A stretch of DNA of 64,000 nt from Flammeovirgaceae bacterium (GTDB taxonomy: Bacteria > Bacteroidota > Bacteroidia > Cytophagales > Cyclobacteriaceae), in contig CP054185.1 of the NCBI GenBank assembly GCA_015180985.1, positions 1,977,001 through 2,041,000 of the forward strand, read 5' to 3'. The number at the start of each line of letters is the position of its first letter. Positions within the stretch are counted from its first letter, which is position 1. Below the pieces are notes generated by a model that saw only the letters and a program-made list of their open reading frames with translations, was not told the DNA's origin and ran no database searches. The position numbers and the translations under genes are program-made. Of this stretch, positions 1 to 8,590 are shown piece by piece.

Positions 1-1
1 A

Positions 2-967
2 GGCGTGTATGCTTCGCACATCCGCGATGAAGGTGATAATGTAACCGAAGCAGTTGAGGAGGCTATCAATATCGGCCGGCAGGCTAAGCTGCCTGTGCAG
101 ATTTCGCACTTTAAAGTTACCTACAAACCCAACTGGGGCAAATCGGTTTCAACGATTGCGCAGGTTGAAAAGGCCCGGCTGGAAGGTATAGAGGTAACCG
201 TTGATCAGTACCCGTATGTAGCCAGCAGTACAACTTTAAGTACCACAGTGCCAAGCTGGGTGTTTGGCGGTGGCCGCGATTCAGTGATGATTCGACTTAA
301 TGATCCTAAAACCCGCCAACGTATCAAACAGGAAATGGCCGATATGCTGAAGAAAAAACAACTGAAAAATTACAGCTATGCCGTTGTGGCCCGCTATGCA
401 CCCGATAGTACGTATAACGGAAAGAGTATAACAGAGATAAATAAACTACGAGGCCGCAAAACAAAACCACTGGAAGAGGCCGAAACCATTCTTGAGTTGA
501 TTGCCTCTACCGAGCGGGTGCAGATGGTTTATTTCAGTATGAATGAGGGCGACCTTCGCAGGATACTGCAATACCCCTATAACATGTTTGCTTCCGATGC
601 CGGTATAAACAAGTACGGAGCAGGCATGCCGCACCCCCGGGCCTATGGCACCAATGCGCGGGTATTAGGAACGTATGTGCGCGAGTTGAAACTCATCCGC
701 CTGGAGGAAGCCATCCGCAGGATGACTTCCTTGCCGGCAACCAAATTCAATTTGCGTGATCGCGGCCTGCTGCGTGAAGGCATGGCAGCCGATATTGTAG
801 TGTTTGATGAGAAGGCCGTTGGCGATCGCGCTACGTTTGAACGTCCGCATGCCTATGCATCAGGTTTTTCGTACATTATTGTAAACGGGCAGGTAACGGC
901 CGAAGCAGGAAAACATACGGGCGTACGCAACGGAGTTTCGCTGAAGCTCCAGCCGGCAGTTAAGTAA
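2..967 (+). CDS. N-acyl-D-amino-acid deacylase (D-aminoacylase family), C-terminal part
   Basis: This is a Zn-dependent amidohydrolase that removes acyl groups from N-acyl-D-amino acids. The frame is open at the window edge, so the start lies outside; a GTG at position 5 is a valine inside the protein, in a G-V-Y-A-S-H-I-R-D-E motif typical of this family. About 320 residues are present against roughly 480-550 in full-length members. Visible family features are the metal-site histidine in QISHFK (about residue 35 of the fragment), the SDAG segment with its catalytic-type Asp near residue 198, and the C-terminal small beta domain with GMAADIVVFD. The 3' end overlaps the convergent histidine kinase gene by 8 bases. 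Substrate preference cannot be judged from this fragment. Confidence 0.85.
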   Translation, partial: GVYASHIRDEGDNVTEAVEEAINIGRQAKLPVQISHFKVTYKPNWGKSVSTIAQVEKARLEGIEVTVDQYPYVASSTTLSTTVPSWVFGGGRDSVMIRLNDPKTRQRIKQEMADMLKKKQLKNYSYAVVARYAPDSTYNGKSITEINKLRGRKTKPLEEAETILELIASTERVQMVYFSMNEGDLRRILQYPYNMFASDAGINKYGAGMPHPRAYGTNARVLGTYVRELKLIRLEEAIRRMTSLPATKFNLRDRGLLREGMAADIVVFDEKAVGDRATFERPHAYASGFSYIIVNGQVTAEAGKHTGVRNGVSLKLQPAVK

Positions 968-2864
968 CCGGTAGCATAATGCGAAAGGTTGTTCCTTCGT
1001 TTACTTTGCTTTCAACATAAATGGAACCCTGCATCGCTTCCACCTGGGTTTTAACCAGGTATAAGCCCATTCCTTTCCCATCGGCCTGCGTATGGAAACG
1101 TTCATTCAGGTTAAAGATTCTGTCCTTTAACAAATCTGAATCAAATCCAGAGCCGTTATCCGAAAATGACAGAAAAATTTTTCCGTCATCGCGCCATGAA
1201 GTTACCCGCACGATGAGCGGCCTTTGCAGTTGGCGGTATTTCAGTGCATTGCTTAACAGGTTGTAAAATATACTGTCGATGTAGGCGGGTATGGCATGGC
1301 ACACCTGTTCGCGGAAACTTGTTTCAATTTCAGGTTTTACTTCTTTGAGCTTATCCCGAAGCACGAGGCAAACTTTTTCAAACCGGTCGGGCAGGTTAAC
1401 CTGTTCAAACGCGTTCGAACTGTTTTTCAGTTCAATGAGTTTTACCAGGTCGTCCAGTATGGTTTCCAGTTCATGGGCGGCCTCGGAAAGTTTTCCGGTA
1501 ATCTCTTTATCGGGCAGGTTAAATTTCGAAAGAATATTAACCAGGCCGGTTATCCGGGCTACGGATGAGCGCAGGTTGTGGGCAATGATGTAACTGAATT
1601 GTTCAAGTTGTGAATTTTGCCGGCCCAGTTCCAGGTTGGATTGCACCAGTTCGCGGGTGCGATGGGCCACTTCCTTCTCAAGGGATTGATTGTATTCGGT
1701 GAGCAACGCATTGTGTTGCCTTCGCTGAATATTAATCCGATAAAGCAAAAAGCTGCCTATGATGAGGAAACCTATGGCTCCGGCTGCAACCCATACCCAT
1801 GTTCGTTGCTGTTGCAACCGTGCATTTTTTAGTTCGGTATCTTTTAACAAGAGTTCATTTTGCTGGGCAAGTTTTTGTGTTTCGTAATTAACTTTAAGGT
1901 TTTCAATGTATTGCAGGTTGTCTTCGCTGAAAATGCTGTCTTTATAGTGATTGGCCGTACGATAACAGTCAAGCGCCAGTTTGTAATTATTCTGTGCTTC
2001 ATAAATTTGATAGAGTACCAGGTAGGCCAGCCGGGCCCGGTCGCGGTAGTGGTTTGCTTTGGCGATGTCAATGGCTATGTTGGCTGCCCGGATGGCTTTT
2101 GGGTAATTCTTTTGCCCCAGGTAAACACGTGCAAGGCCTATGTATGTCAGGGTTCTTCCAAAGGAACTAAGTTGAGGTTCGCTCAGCATGCTTGCCAGGC
2201 TGTAGTAGTAAAAAGCTTCATCGTAGCGTTCTAAATCAGTGTACACTTCACCCAGGTAGTTGTACGCATTGCCCAATCCATAATCGGCTTTGGGCTGGTT
2301 GCCCTCCAGCGCCAACGCTGCTTTAATGAAATAGATTGCGCTGTCATATTTTTTCTGTTTCCCATAATTCCTTCCGAGGAAGGTGTAGGCATTTGCCAGC
2401 TCAGGGCTGCTTTTGGATTTACCGAGAATCACTCCACGGATTAGGTAGGTGTGTGCGGCCTGGTAGTTCTCCATTGATGAACAAATGTTCCCCAGCATCA
2501 GGTAGGAATCAATCAGTTCCAGGGTATCTTTTTTTTGCTCCAGTTGCGGCAGGGTAGTAAGGGTGTACTCCAGAGCTACGGCAAAATTCCCGAGCCTCCG
2601 GTGTATGCGCCTTAATACTTTACTGGCTTTGTAAACTCCTTGTTCATCGTTTAATTGTTTCGCCAGCGCAAATGCCTTTTCGCTGTATTCCAGTGATTTT
2701 TTTACGTTCGGGCTGTAGTACAGTTCAGCCAGTTGAACGAGCAGTTCCACCCTGTTTTTTTCAGGTGTTTGAAGCAACTTTTCTTCAAGGCTGTCAATAC
2801 CCTCCGGTTGTGCCAGCAGCACAGAAGCACAGTGAAGGAGTATGATGGTACCCTGTTGACGCAC
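960..2864 (-). CDS. TPR-containing sensor histidine kinase
   Basis: This is a predicted membrane sensor kinase of the Bacteroidetes TPR type. A short hydrophobic N-terminus (residues 6-18) is followed by tetratricopeptide repeats to about residue 330. Then come a coiled-coil segment, one membrane helix (about 355-375), a second coiled coil, a HisKA domain and a HATPase domain. The likely phosphorylated histidine is H429 in AHNLRSS. The N-box Asn is N539, G1 is DNGSGF (569-574) and G2 is GKGMGL (596-601). The start is GTG, because the only upstream in-frame codon before a stop is ATT. It lies 29 bases downstream of the patatin-like gene and is probably cotranscribed with it. A TATCTTTG box sits only 4 bases before the start, but without a -33 partner. 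No response regulator is adjacent. Confidence 0.88.
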   Translation of the reverse strand: MRQQGTIILLHCASVLLAQPEGIDSLEEKLLQTPEKNRVELLVQLAELYYSPNVKKSLEYSEKAFALAKQLNDEQGVYKASKVLRRIHRRLGNFAVALEYTLTTLPQLEQKKDTLELIDSYLMLGNICSSMENYQAAHTYLIRGVILGKSKSSPELANAYTFLGRNYGKQKKYDSAIYFIKAALALEGNQPKADYGLGNAYNYLGEVYTDLERYDEAFYYYSLASMLSEPQLSSFGRTLTYIGLARVYLGQKNYPKAIRAANIAIDIAKANHYRDRARLAYLVLYQIYEAQNNYKLALDCYRTANHYKDSIFSEDNLQYIENLKVNYETQKLAQQNELLLKDTELKNARLQQQRTWVWVAAGAIGFLIIGSFLLYRINIQRRQHNALLTEYNQSLEKEVAHRTRELVQSNLELGRQNSQLEQFSYIIAHNLRSSVARITGLVNILSKFNLPDKEITGKLSEAAHELETILDDLVKLIELKNSSNAFEQVNLPDRFEKVCLVLRDKLKEVKPEIETSFREQVCHAIPAYIDSIFYNLLSNALKYRQLQRPLIVRVTSWRDDGKIFLSFSDNGSGFDSDLLKDRIFNLNERFHTQADGKGMGLYLVKTQVEAMQGSIYVESKVNEGTTFRIMLPVT

Positions 2865-2893
2865 AATTCAAAGATATACGGATTAACCCGAAA

Positions 2894-5173
2894 CTATTGA
2901 AGCAGTTTCTTTAGTTTTTCGAGCTGGGCCTGGTTGGCCGAAGAATTCAGTGTTTCAACAATGTTGTTTTTTTCGCGGGTGGTCAGGCGCCAGCTTAGCG
3001 AAGCCCGGGCATTGTTTTGCCTGATGCTGTCCATTTGCTGCAGTATCGGAACATAACTTTCAGCCTGATACTGGATATCAATCCGCTCAATCTCGCCTTT
3101 AAACCAGCTGCCGGCCTGGCCAATCATCAGGTCGCTGTTGATGTCCTGAAAGTTTTCGAAATTGTTATACACCGTACTGATGGGCTGCGTAATGGCGTCC
3201 ACAATGGTTTGGCCTTCTTTCGGGGCGATGGTGCCAAGTTTTGGCGAATCGCGGATGGACACAAATACGACAGCTGAAGTATTTTCAGCTATCCAATCTT
3301 TAAAGGCATACAGAAACCGGATGGCATCCGAAAGGCCGAAGTTATCGGAGATGCCGGCATCCATAATCTGGATGGGCGGCTCGGTGGGCAAGGTGGTGTT
3401 GGGTGTGATGTACGGAAAGGTGGCGCTCATGCGCAGGGCCGAAAGGAATCGTAAGTTCATGGCCCCTTGATCGTTGAACAACCGGTGAAAATCAACCCCG
3501 CTCATTTTGGGTTGTTCGTAACGGGCATTCGAAAGCATATCGGCATTCATAAAAGTTACCGGCCTGGCACCAATAAAAAGTTTGCGGCCATCGTTAATGA
3601 TGGTTGGCGTTAAAATGATCATCGGAATAACCGACAGCCGTTCGGGCTCATCATACGCCTGTATGGGTTTATCCATAAAACCCTCGGTATTCTGGTTCAG
3701 TTGTTCTTCGAAGGTATAGCCCCGGTCGCGCTGATAATGATTGCCGGCATACTGAAACGTGGTGAAACCAACAAACAGGTCATTGGCCAGTAATGAAAAG
3801 ATAAGCGGGTTAAGATTGTCGGTGGAAATTTTCTGCCGGTGAACAGCCGCATACGGATTTACCGGTTCGTTGTTTTTTTTTCGAAGTACCAATTCGCGGT
3901 AATACGAAGCGCCCAATAATCCGCCCGAAGCTCCGGTTATTAAAATGCTGTTCTCCATCAGCCTGCCATTGGTAATACTATCCGCATGCTGTAATGTAGC
4001 CAGCGTCCATAGGGCTGCCCGCTTGCCGCCACCGCTTACACATAAAAATACCATGGGCGGTTTTTTATCAGCCGGAAATTTCTTTCGCCACGTTTCGAGT
4101 ATGGCCAATGTGGCCTGCCGGTCGTGCTCAATGTTAGCGCTGTCGTTCAGTTGCCTTAGTGATTCTACCGAGTAGGTTGCCGGCTGTGTGGTATAGTCCA
4201 GTCCGAATGCTTCATAGCGCTTGGTAAAAAAATCTTCACCTACAAGATGATTCACAATCAGAAATATAACCAGCGAGGTGGTAGCAGCCCAGTTGCCAAA
4301 CCAGTATTCAAAAGCCCCGGCCAGCATTACAAAAATGGTCAGGAAGATCATAAAACTGGCGGCAGCCGGCAACTGAAAGGCGGGGTGGTCTTTAAAAATA
4401 CCCAATACCAGCACCAGGGCAAAAATCAAAATCTCAATTACCACCAGGTTAAAATGATTTTGATCGAATACCTGCAGGATGGTTGAGCGATCGTAAAAAC
4501 TGGTATCCTCTACTTTTTTTATTTTAAAATCGTAGTCAAGGTAGTTTTCAACATGCACCTGGTTTTTCCGCGCGATGTCCAGCTTCTTAATGGCACTTGC
4601 CCGTGTAACGGTAACGCTCTGCTTAAGTTTTTCGTCAATGCGGCACACCACATATTTAAAAATATCTTTATTGGTTACCCAGAAGTACGCAAAGAAGGCC
4701 AGCTTCATCAGTATGTAACCCGTAAGTAACCCGGCCAGGTTAATAGCCAGCAATTTTCCGGTGGTGTATTGGTTGTTTACCTGAAAGCTGACGATTTGGT
4801 AAATGTACAGCCCCATAAAAACAACCGGGATGAGGCTGTTATTGAGCGAGAACTTGGTGAACGGGCGGGGCAGCGTGCCGATAAACGAAAACCGGTGGCC
4901 GTCCATAATATAACTGGTAATGTGGAATGCCGTGGTAAACCCGGCAGCCGCAATGCCAATGATAAAAAAGCTGGTAAAATTTACTTTGTTCAGGTATTCG
5001 GGGTCGAGGAAGAGGTATGGAATGCCCAGGTATTTGCCAAAATTGCCGGTAACCATGGCGAACAGTACAATCCAGCACAGAATCAGCACCTGGTTGCGCT
5101 TGAAGTTGTTGAGCAGCAACTGCACGGGGAAGGAGTAGAACAGGGCGACTAAAAAGTGGTAAAATCTCCTCAT
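2894..5173 (-). CDS. Membrane-anchored patatin-like phospholipase
   Basis: This is a 759-residue protein with a multi-helix membrane region, roughly residues 8-165 and 240-310, followed by a C-terminal patatin-type lipase domain. The oxyanion-hole motif GGGKRA is at 381-386. The nucleophile elbow GASGG is at 414-418 with Ser416. The Asp of the catalytic dyad is D605 in DAGISDNFG. Patatin enzymes are acyl hydrolases acting on phospholipids; here the active domain probably faces the cytoplasm, although orientation is inferred. It starts at ATG, with TATCTTTT (7 of 8 to the -7 consensus) at 5186-5193, and is divergent from addA. The histidine kinase gene follows closely. The specific substrate is not evident. 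Confidence 0.8.
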   Translation of the reverse strand: MRRFYHFLVALFYSFPVQLLLNNFKRNQVLILCWIVLFAMVTGNFGKYLGIPYLFLDPEYLNKVNFTSFFIIGIAAAGFTTAFHITSYIMDGHRFSFIGTLPRPFTKFSLNNSLIPVVFMGLYIYQIVSFQVNNQYTTGKLLAINLAGLLTGYILMKLAFFAYFWVTNKDIFKYVVCRIDEKLKQSVTVTRASAIKKLDIARKNQVHVENYLDYDFKIKKVEDTSFYDRSTILQVFDQNHFNLVVIEILIFALVLVLGIFKDHPAFQLPAAASFMIFLTIFVMLAGAFEYWFGNWAATTSLVIFLIVNHLVGEDFFTKRYEAFGLDYTTQPATYSVESLRQLNDSANIEHDRQATLAILETWRKKFPADKKPPMVFLCVSGGGKRAALWTLATLQHADSITNGRLMENSILITGASGGLLGASYYRELVLRKKNNEPVNPYAAVHRQKISTDNLNPLIFSLLANDLFVGFTTFQYAGNHYQRDRGYTFEEQLNQNTEGFMDKPIQAYDEPERLSVIPMIILTPTIINDGRKLFIGARPVTFMNADMLSNARYEQPKMSGVDFHRLFNDQGAMNLRFLSALRMSATFPYITPNTTLPTEPPIQIMDAGISDNFGLSDAIRFLYAFKDWIAENTSAVVFVSIRDSPKLGTIAPKEGQTIVDAITQPISTVYNNFENFQDINSDLMIGQAGSWFKGEIERIDIQYQAESYVPILQQMDSIRQNNARASLSWRLTTREKNNIVETLNSSANQAQLEKLKKLLQ

Positions 5174-5240
5174 AAATAAACCCGTAAAAGATAGGTTTTT
5201 TTTCGCGGCAATGCTATACCGCAGTTACTTTCAGGAGTAA

Positions 5241-5257
5241 CCGACAGAACTTGTCGG
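5241..5257. repeat. Inverted repeat CCGACA-N5-TGTCGG in the patatin/addA divergent region
   Basis: This is a perfect 6-bp inverted repeat with a 5-base spacer. It lies between two divergent genes, 68 bases from the patatin start and 37 bases from the chosen addA start. The size and position suit a dimeric regulator, but no regulator can be named. Confidence 0.45.
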
Positions 5258-5293
5258 ATGATTTTAGTTTCTTGCCCGCATTCGCTTACTTCG

Positions 5294-8200
5294 ATGCCTG
5301 TGGCTGAAAAATCCTTAGTAATCTACCGGAGTTCTGCCGGAAGCGGTAAAACCCGCACGCTGGTAAAAGAATACCTGAAATTGGCGCTTCAGCACCGTGC
5401 CGGATACTTTCGGCACATTTTGGCGGTAACCTTTGCCAACAAGGCTACCCAGGAGATGAAGGAGCGCATTGTGCAGTACCTCAATGATTTTATTGACGGG
5501 GGCGATAACCCGATGGCACTGGAATTGAAACGCGAACTAGGCCAGGGCGATGCCGGGTTTAAGGAAAACTGCCATGAGTTGCGTACGCAACTGCTGCATC
5601 AGTACAGCCAGTTCTCCATCAGCACCATCGATGCGTTTTTTCAAAAAGTCATCCGCTCGTTTACACGCGAAGCCGGCCTTGCGGGCGATTACCGCCTGGA
5701 AGTTGATAACGAGGCGGTACTGGAGGAAGTGGTTAACAACCTGATTGATGACCTTGGCACCGATCCGGATTTGAAGCGTTGGGTTGTTGACTTTTCCGTA
5801 AAAAAACTGGAGGAGGACAAGCCGTGGGATATGCGCAGGGGGTTGGTTGAATTTTCGAAGGACCTGCTTAAAGAAGATTTCAGACGTATTGAAAAAGATT
5901 TTATTGCCAAAACCAGCGACCGCAAGTTTTTAAAAGACCTGTTAACGGAGTTGAATAAGATAAGGGCAATTTTTATTAACGAGGTGAAGGCTCTGGCGCA
6001 ATCGGGTTTTGATGTTATTAAGCAAAAGGGTTATACGCAAAAAGATTTCTGGTATGGTGAGGCATACAAATTCTTTCAAAAATGTATCGGATTAAAGTCT
6101 GTTGAAGCCTTCACCGAGCCAAGTGACCGTGTAAAAAATGATCTACAACATCTGAATAACTGGCCGCAAAAGCAGTCGTTACGTTATAAAGAGATTCTGG
6201 CCGTTTCGGAGGCGGAGTTGTATCCGTTATATAAAGAAATTCTCGAGTACCGCGAAAAAAATTATAAACGCGCACTGTCGGCCGAAGTGGTACTGCAAAA
6301 CTTTTACGCCTACGGCCTGATGGCCGATATTTCCAAAAAACTGCAGGCCTTTAAAGCCGAAAATAACCTGATGCTGCTGGCTGATGCGCCACACTTTTTG
6401 CAGGAAGTGATTGGCGAAAGCGATGCGCCTTTTATTTATGAGAAGATCGGATCATTTTACAAAAACTACCTCATCGATGAGTTTCAGGACACCTCCAACC
6501 TGCAATGGCTCAACTTTGTGCCCCTCATAAACGAAAGCCTGAGCAGCAACCACCGCAACGTTATTGTTGGCGATGTGAAGCAGGCCATCTACCGGTGGCG
6601 GGGGGGCGACTTAACGTTACTTCAGCAAAAACTGGCGGAGCAACTGGGTGGCGATCGCGTTGAACAGGTTAACCTTGCCGATAATTACCGGAGCGCGGCC
6701 AACATTATTTCCTTCAACAATGAATTGTTTAAAACAGCTTCGGCCTTTCTTTCGAAAGAAACCGGGGCAGGCCTGGCCGAAGCGGCTTATGCCGATGTGA
6801 GCCAGCAAAAAAAAAATAATACCACCGGCTTTGTGGACATTCAGTTTATTGCTGATGAGAAGAATAAAGAAGAGAAATGGAAAGATCAGGCAAAAGCTCA
6901 GTTGGTAAAGACAATCGAAGACTGGCAGCAGGCCGGTGTGCAGATGAAAGACATTGCCATTCTGGTGCGCACCAACCGGGAAGGGCAGGAGGTGGTTACG
7001 TATTTATTAAACTATAAAAATTCGGCCGAAGCAAAGCCGGCCTGTAATTACCACGTTATCTCCAACGAATCGCTTCGAATTGATGGTGCCGCTTCGGTAA
7101 ACCTGCTGCTTGCAGCCATGCGCTACCTGAATAATCACGCGGATGCGGTAGCCCGTGCCGAACTGGCGTATGAGTTTGCCCGCATCCACCAGGCGGGTAT
7201 GGCCTTATCCGATGTTTTTGCGGTATCAAACGAAGCGGTTTTTGAAAGCCAGTTACCGCAGGAGTTCACCCGCCAAAAACCATCACTGAAAAAACTTCCG
7301 CTCTTCGAAATGACGGAGATGCTCATCCGCATTTTCAGGCTCTCTGAACAGGTAAATGAGTTGGCTTACCTGCAGGCCTTTCAGGATATTGTGCTGAATT
7401 TTTATACGCGCGAACGCAACGACCTGCAGGCCTTTCTGGAGTGGTGGGAGGATCACGAAGACTCCGAGGAAACTTCTGTAAAAACGGCAGGCACTATTGA
7501 TGCAGCGCAGATCATTACCATCCACAAGGCTAAGGGACTCCAGTTTAAGTATGTTATCATTCCCTTTTGTTCGTGGACACTCGACTACCCCGGTTTTAAA
7601 CAGCCTAATCTTTGGGTCCTGTCTGAAATGCCGTTGTTTAAGGATGCGGGTTACTTGTCGGTTAAGTACGGCAGCAAGTTAAAGGAGACCGTTTTTGAGC
7701 CCTACTATCAGCAGGAACGTACCCAGATTTACCTCGACAACCTGAATATCCTTTATGTAGCACTTACCCGTGCCGAACTGGGCTTGAAAATTTTTGCTCC
7801 AGATAAAAAGCTTGTAAATGATAAGGGCAAGTTGACTATTAACGATGTCAGTGCCTTGGTTCGGTACTGTATTGAAAACAATCCTTCGCTTACAGCAAGA
7901 TGGAATCAACCTGAACTATGTTGGCGCAACGGAGCGCTTGAACTCCCTTCAAATACTGCCCCGCATCGTCAGGATGCAGGTAAGCCCATCTCCTTAAAGC
8001 ACTACCCGGTGTCGCGCTGGCGCGATAAGCTGGTTATCCGCTCTGCAGGCAAACCGTATTCCGATGAGGCAACAGGCGAGAAAGTGAAATACGGAATCCA
8101 AATCCACACCTTGCTTTCATACATCCGCACAAAAAATGATGTTGAACCCGCCCTTCAACGCGCCATTTACGATGGCTTGCTTACCTCAGCCGAGGTTGAT

Positions 8201-8560
8201 CAGGTTAAGGCAGAATTGCAACAATTGCTGGCCGATCCGCTTATTGCTTCCTGGTTTGATGGCAATTGGGAGATTCGAACCGAAGTGCCGGTACTGTTGC
8301 CGGGCGGAGAGGAAAGCCGGTTTGACCGGCTGCTTACAAAGGATAGCCGGGCGGTTGTAATTGATTTTAAAACCGGAACTCCTTCCAGCGAAGATAAAAA
8401 GCAAGTGCTGGCTTATATGGAAATTATTAAAACCATGAATTATACGAATGTCTCCGGTTATGTATTGTATGTGCGAACCGGTGAAGTTGCAGAAGTGACT
8501 GCCGGCAAACGTAAGGCAGTAAAGAAAAAGGATGATAACCAAATGGAACTTGATCTGTAA
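5294..8560 (+). CDS. addA: UvrD/RecB-type helicase-nuclease AddA
   Basis: This is an ATP-dependent 3'-5' helicase with a C-terminal nuclease, one subunit of the AddAB (RecBCD-like) complex that resects double-strand breaks for recombination. Walker A is SSAGSGKT at residues 13-20. The SF1 motifs follow in order: DEFQDT, VGDVKQAIYRWRGGD, TIHKAKGLQF and LYVALTRAE. The C-terminal PD-(D/E)XK site is seen in FDRL, VVIDFKTG and QVLAYM. I chose ATG 5294 (1088 residues) rather than 5258, because family N-termini begin just before the Walker A strand and the extra 12 residues look non-coding. The addB gene follows after 30 bases. Confidence 0.9.
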   Translation: MPVAEKSLVIYRSSAGSGKTRTLVKEYLKLALQHRAGYFRHILAVTFANKATQEMKERIVQYLNDFIDGGDNPMALELKRELGQGDAGFKENCHELRTQLLHQYSQFSISTIDAFFQKVIRSFTREAGLAGDYRLEVDNEAVLEEVVNNLIDDLGTDPDLKRWVVDFSVKKLEEDKPWDMRRGLVEFSKDLLKEDFRRIEKDFIAKTSDRKFLKDLLTELNKIRAIFINEVKALAQSGFDVIKQKGYTQKDFWYGEAYKFFQKCIGLKSVEAFTEPSDRVKNDLQHLNNWPQKQSLRYKEILAVSEAELYPLYKEILEYREKNYKRALSAEVVLQNFYAYGLMADISKKLQAFKAENNLMLLADAPHFLQEVIGESDAPFIYEKIGSFYKNYLIDEFQDTSNLQWLNFVPLINESLSSNHRNVIVGDVKQAIYRWRGGDLTLLQQKLAEQLGGDRVEQVNLADNYRSAANIISFNNELFKTASAFLSKETGAGLAEAAYADVSQQKKNNTTGFVDIQFIADEKNKEEKWKDQAKAQLVKTIEDWQQAGVQMKDIAILVRTNREGQEVVTYLLNYKNSAEAKPACNYHVISNESLRIDGAASVNLLLAAMRYLNNHADAVARAELAYEFARIHQAGMALSDVFAVSNEAVFESQLPQEFTRQKPSLKKLPLFEMTEMLIRIFRLSEQVNELAYLQAFQDIVLNFYTRERNDLQAFLEWWEDHEDSEETSVKTAGTIDAAQIITIHKAKGLQFKYVIIPFCSWTLDYPGFKQPNLWVLSEMPLFKDAGYLSVKYGSKLKETVFEPYYQQERTQIYLDNLNILYVALTRAELGLKIFAPDKKLVNDKGKLTINDVSALVRYCIENNPSLTARWNQPELCWRNGALELPSNTAPHRQDAGKPISLKHYPVSRWRDKLVIRSAGKPYSDEATGEKVKYGIQIHTLLSYIRTKNDVEPALQRAIYDGLLTSAEVDQVKAELQQLLADPLIASWFDGNWEIRTEVPVLLPGGEESRFDRLLTKDSRAVVIDFKTGTPSSEDKKQVLAYMEIIKTMNYTNVSGYVLYVRTGEVAEVTAGKRKAVKKKDDNQMELDL

Positions 8561-8590
8561 CCCGCCATGGATAAATAAGTAGTAAAGTAG

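Noticed and set aside
5515-5532. TGGCAC-N5-TTGA inside addA, resembling a sigma-54 promoter
   Set aside because: It lies in coding sequence with no gene start downstream and lacks the -12 GC.
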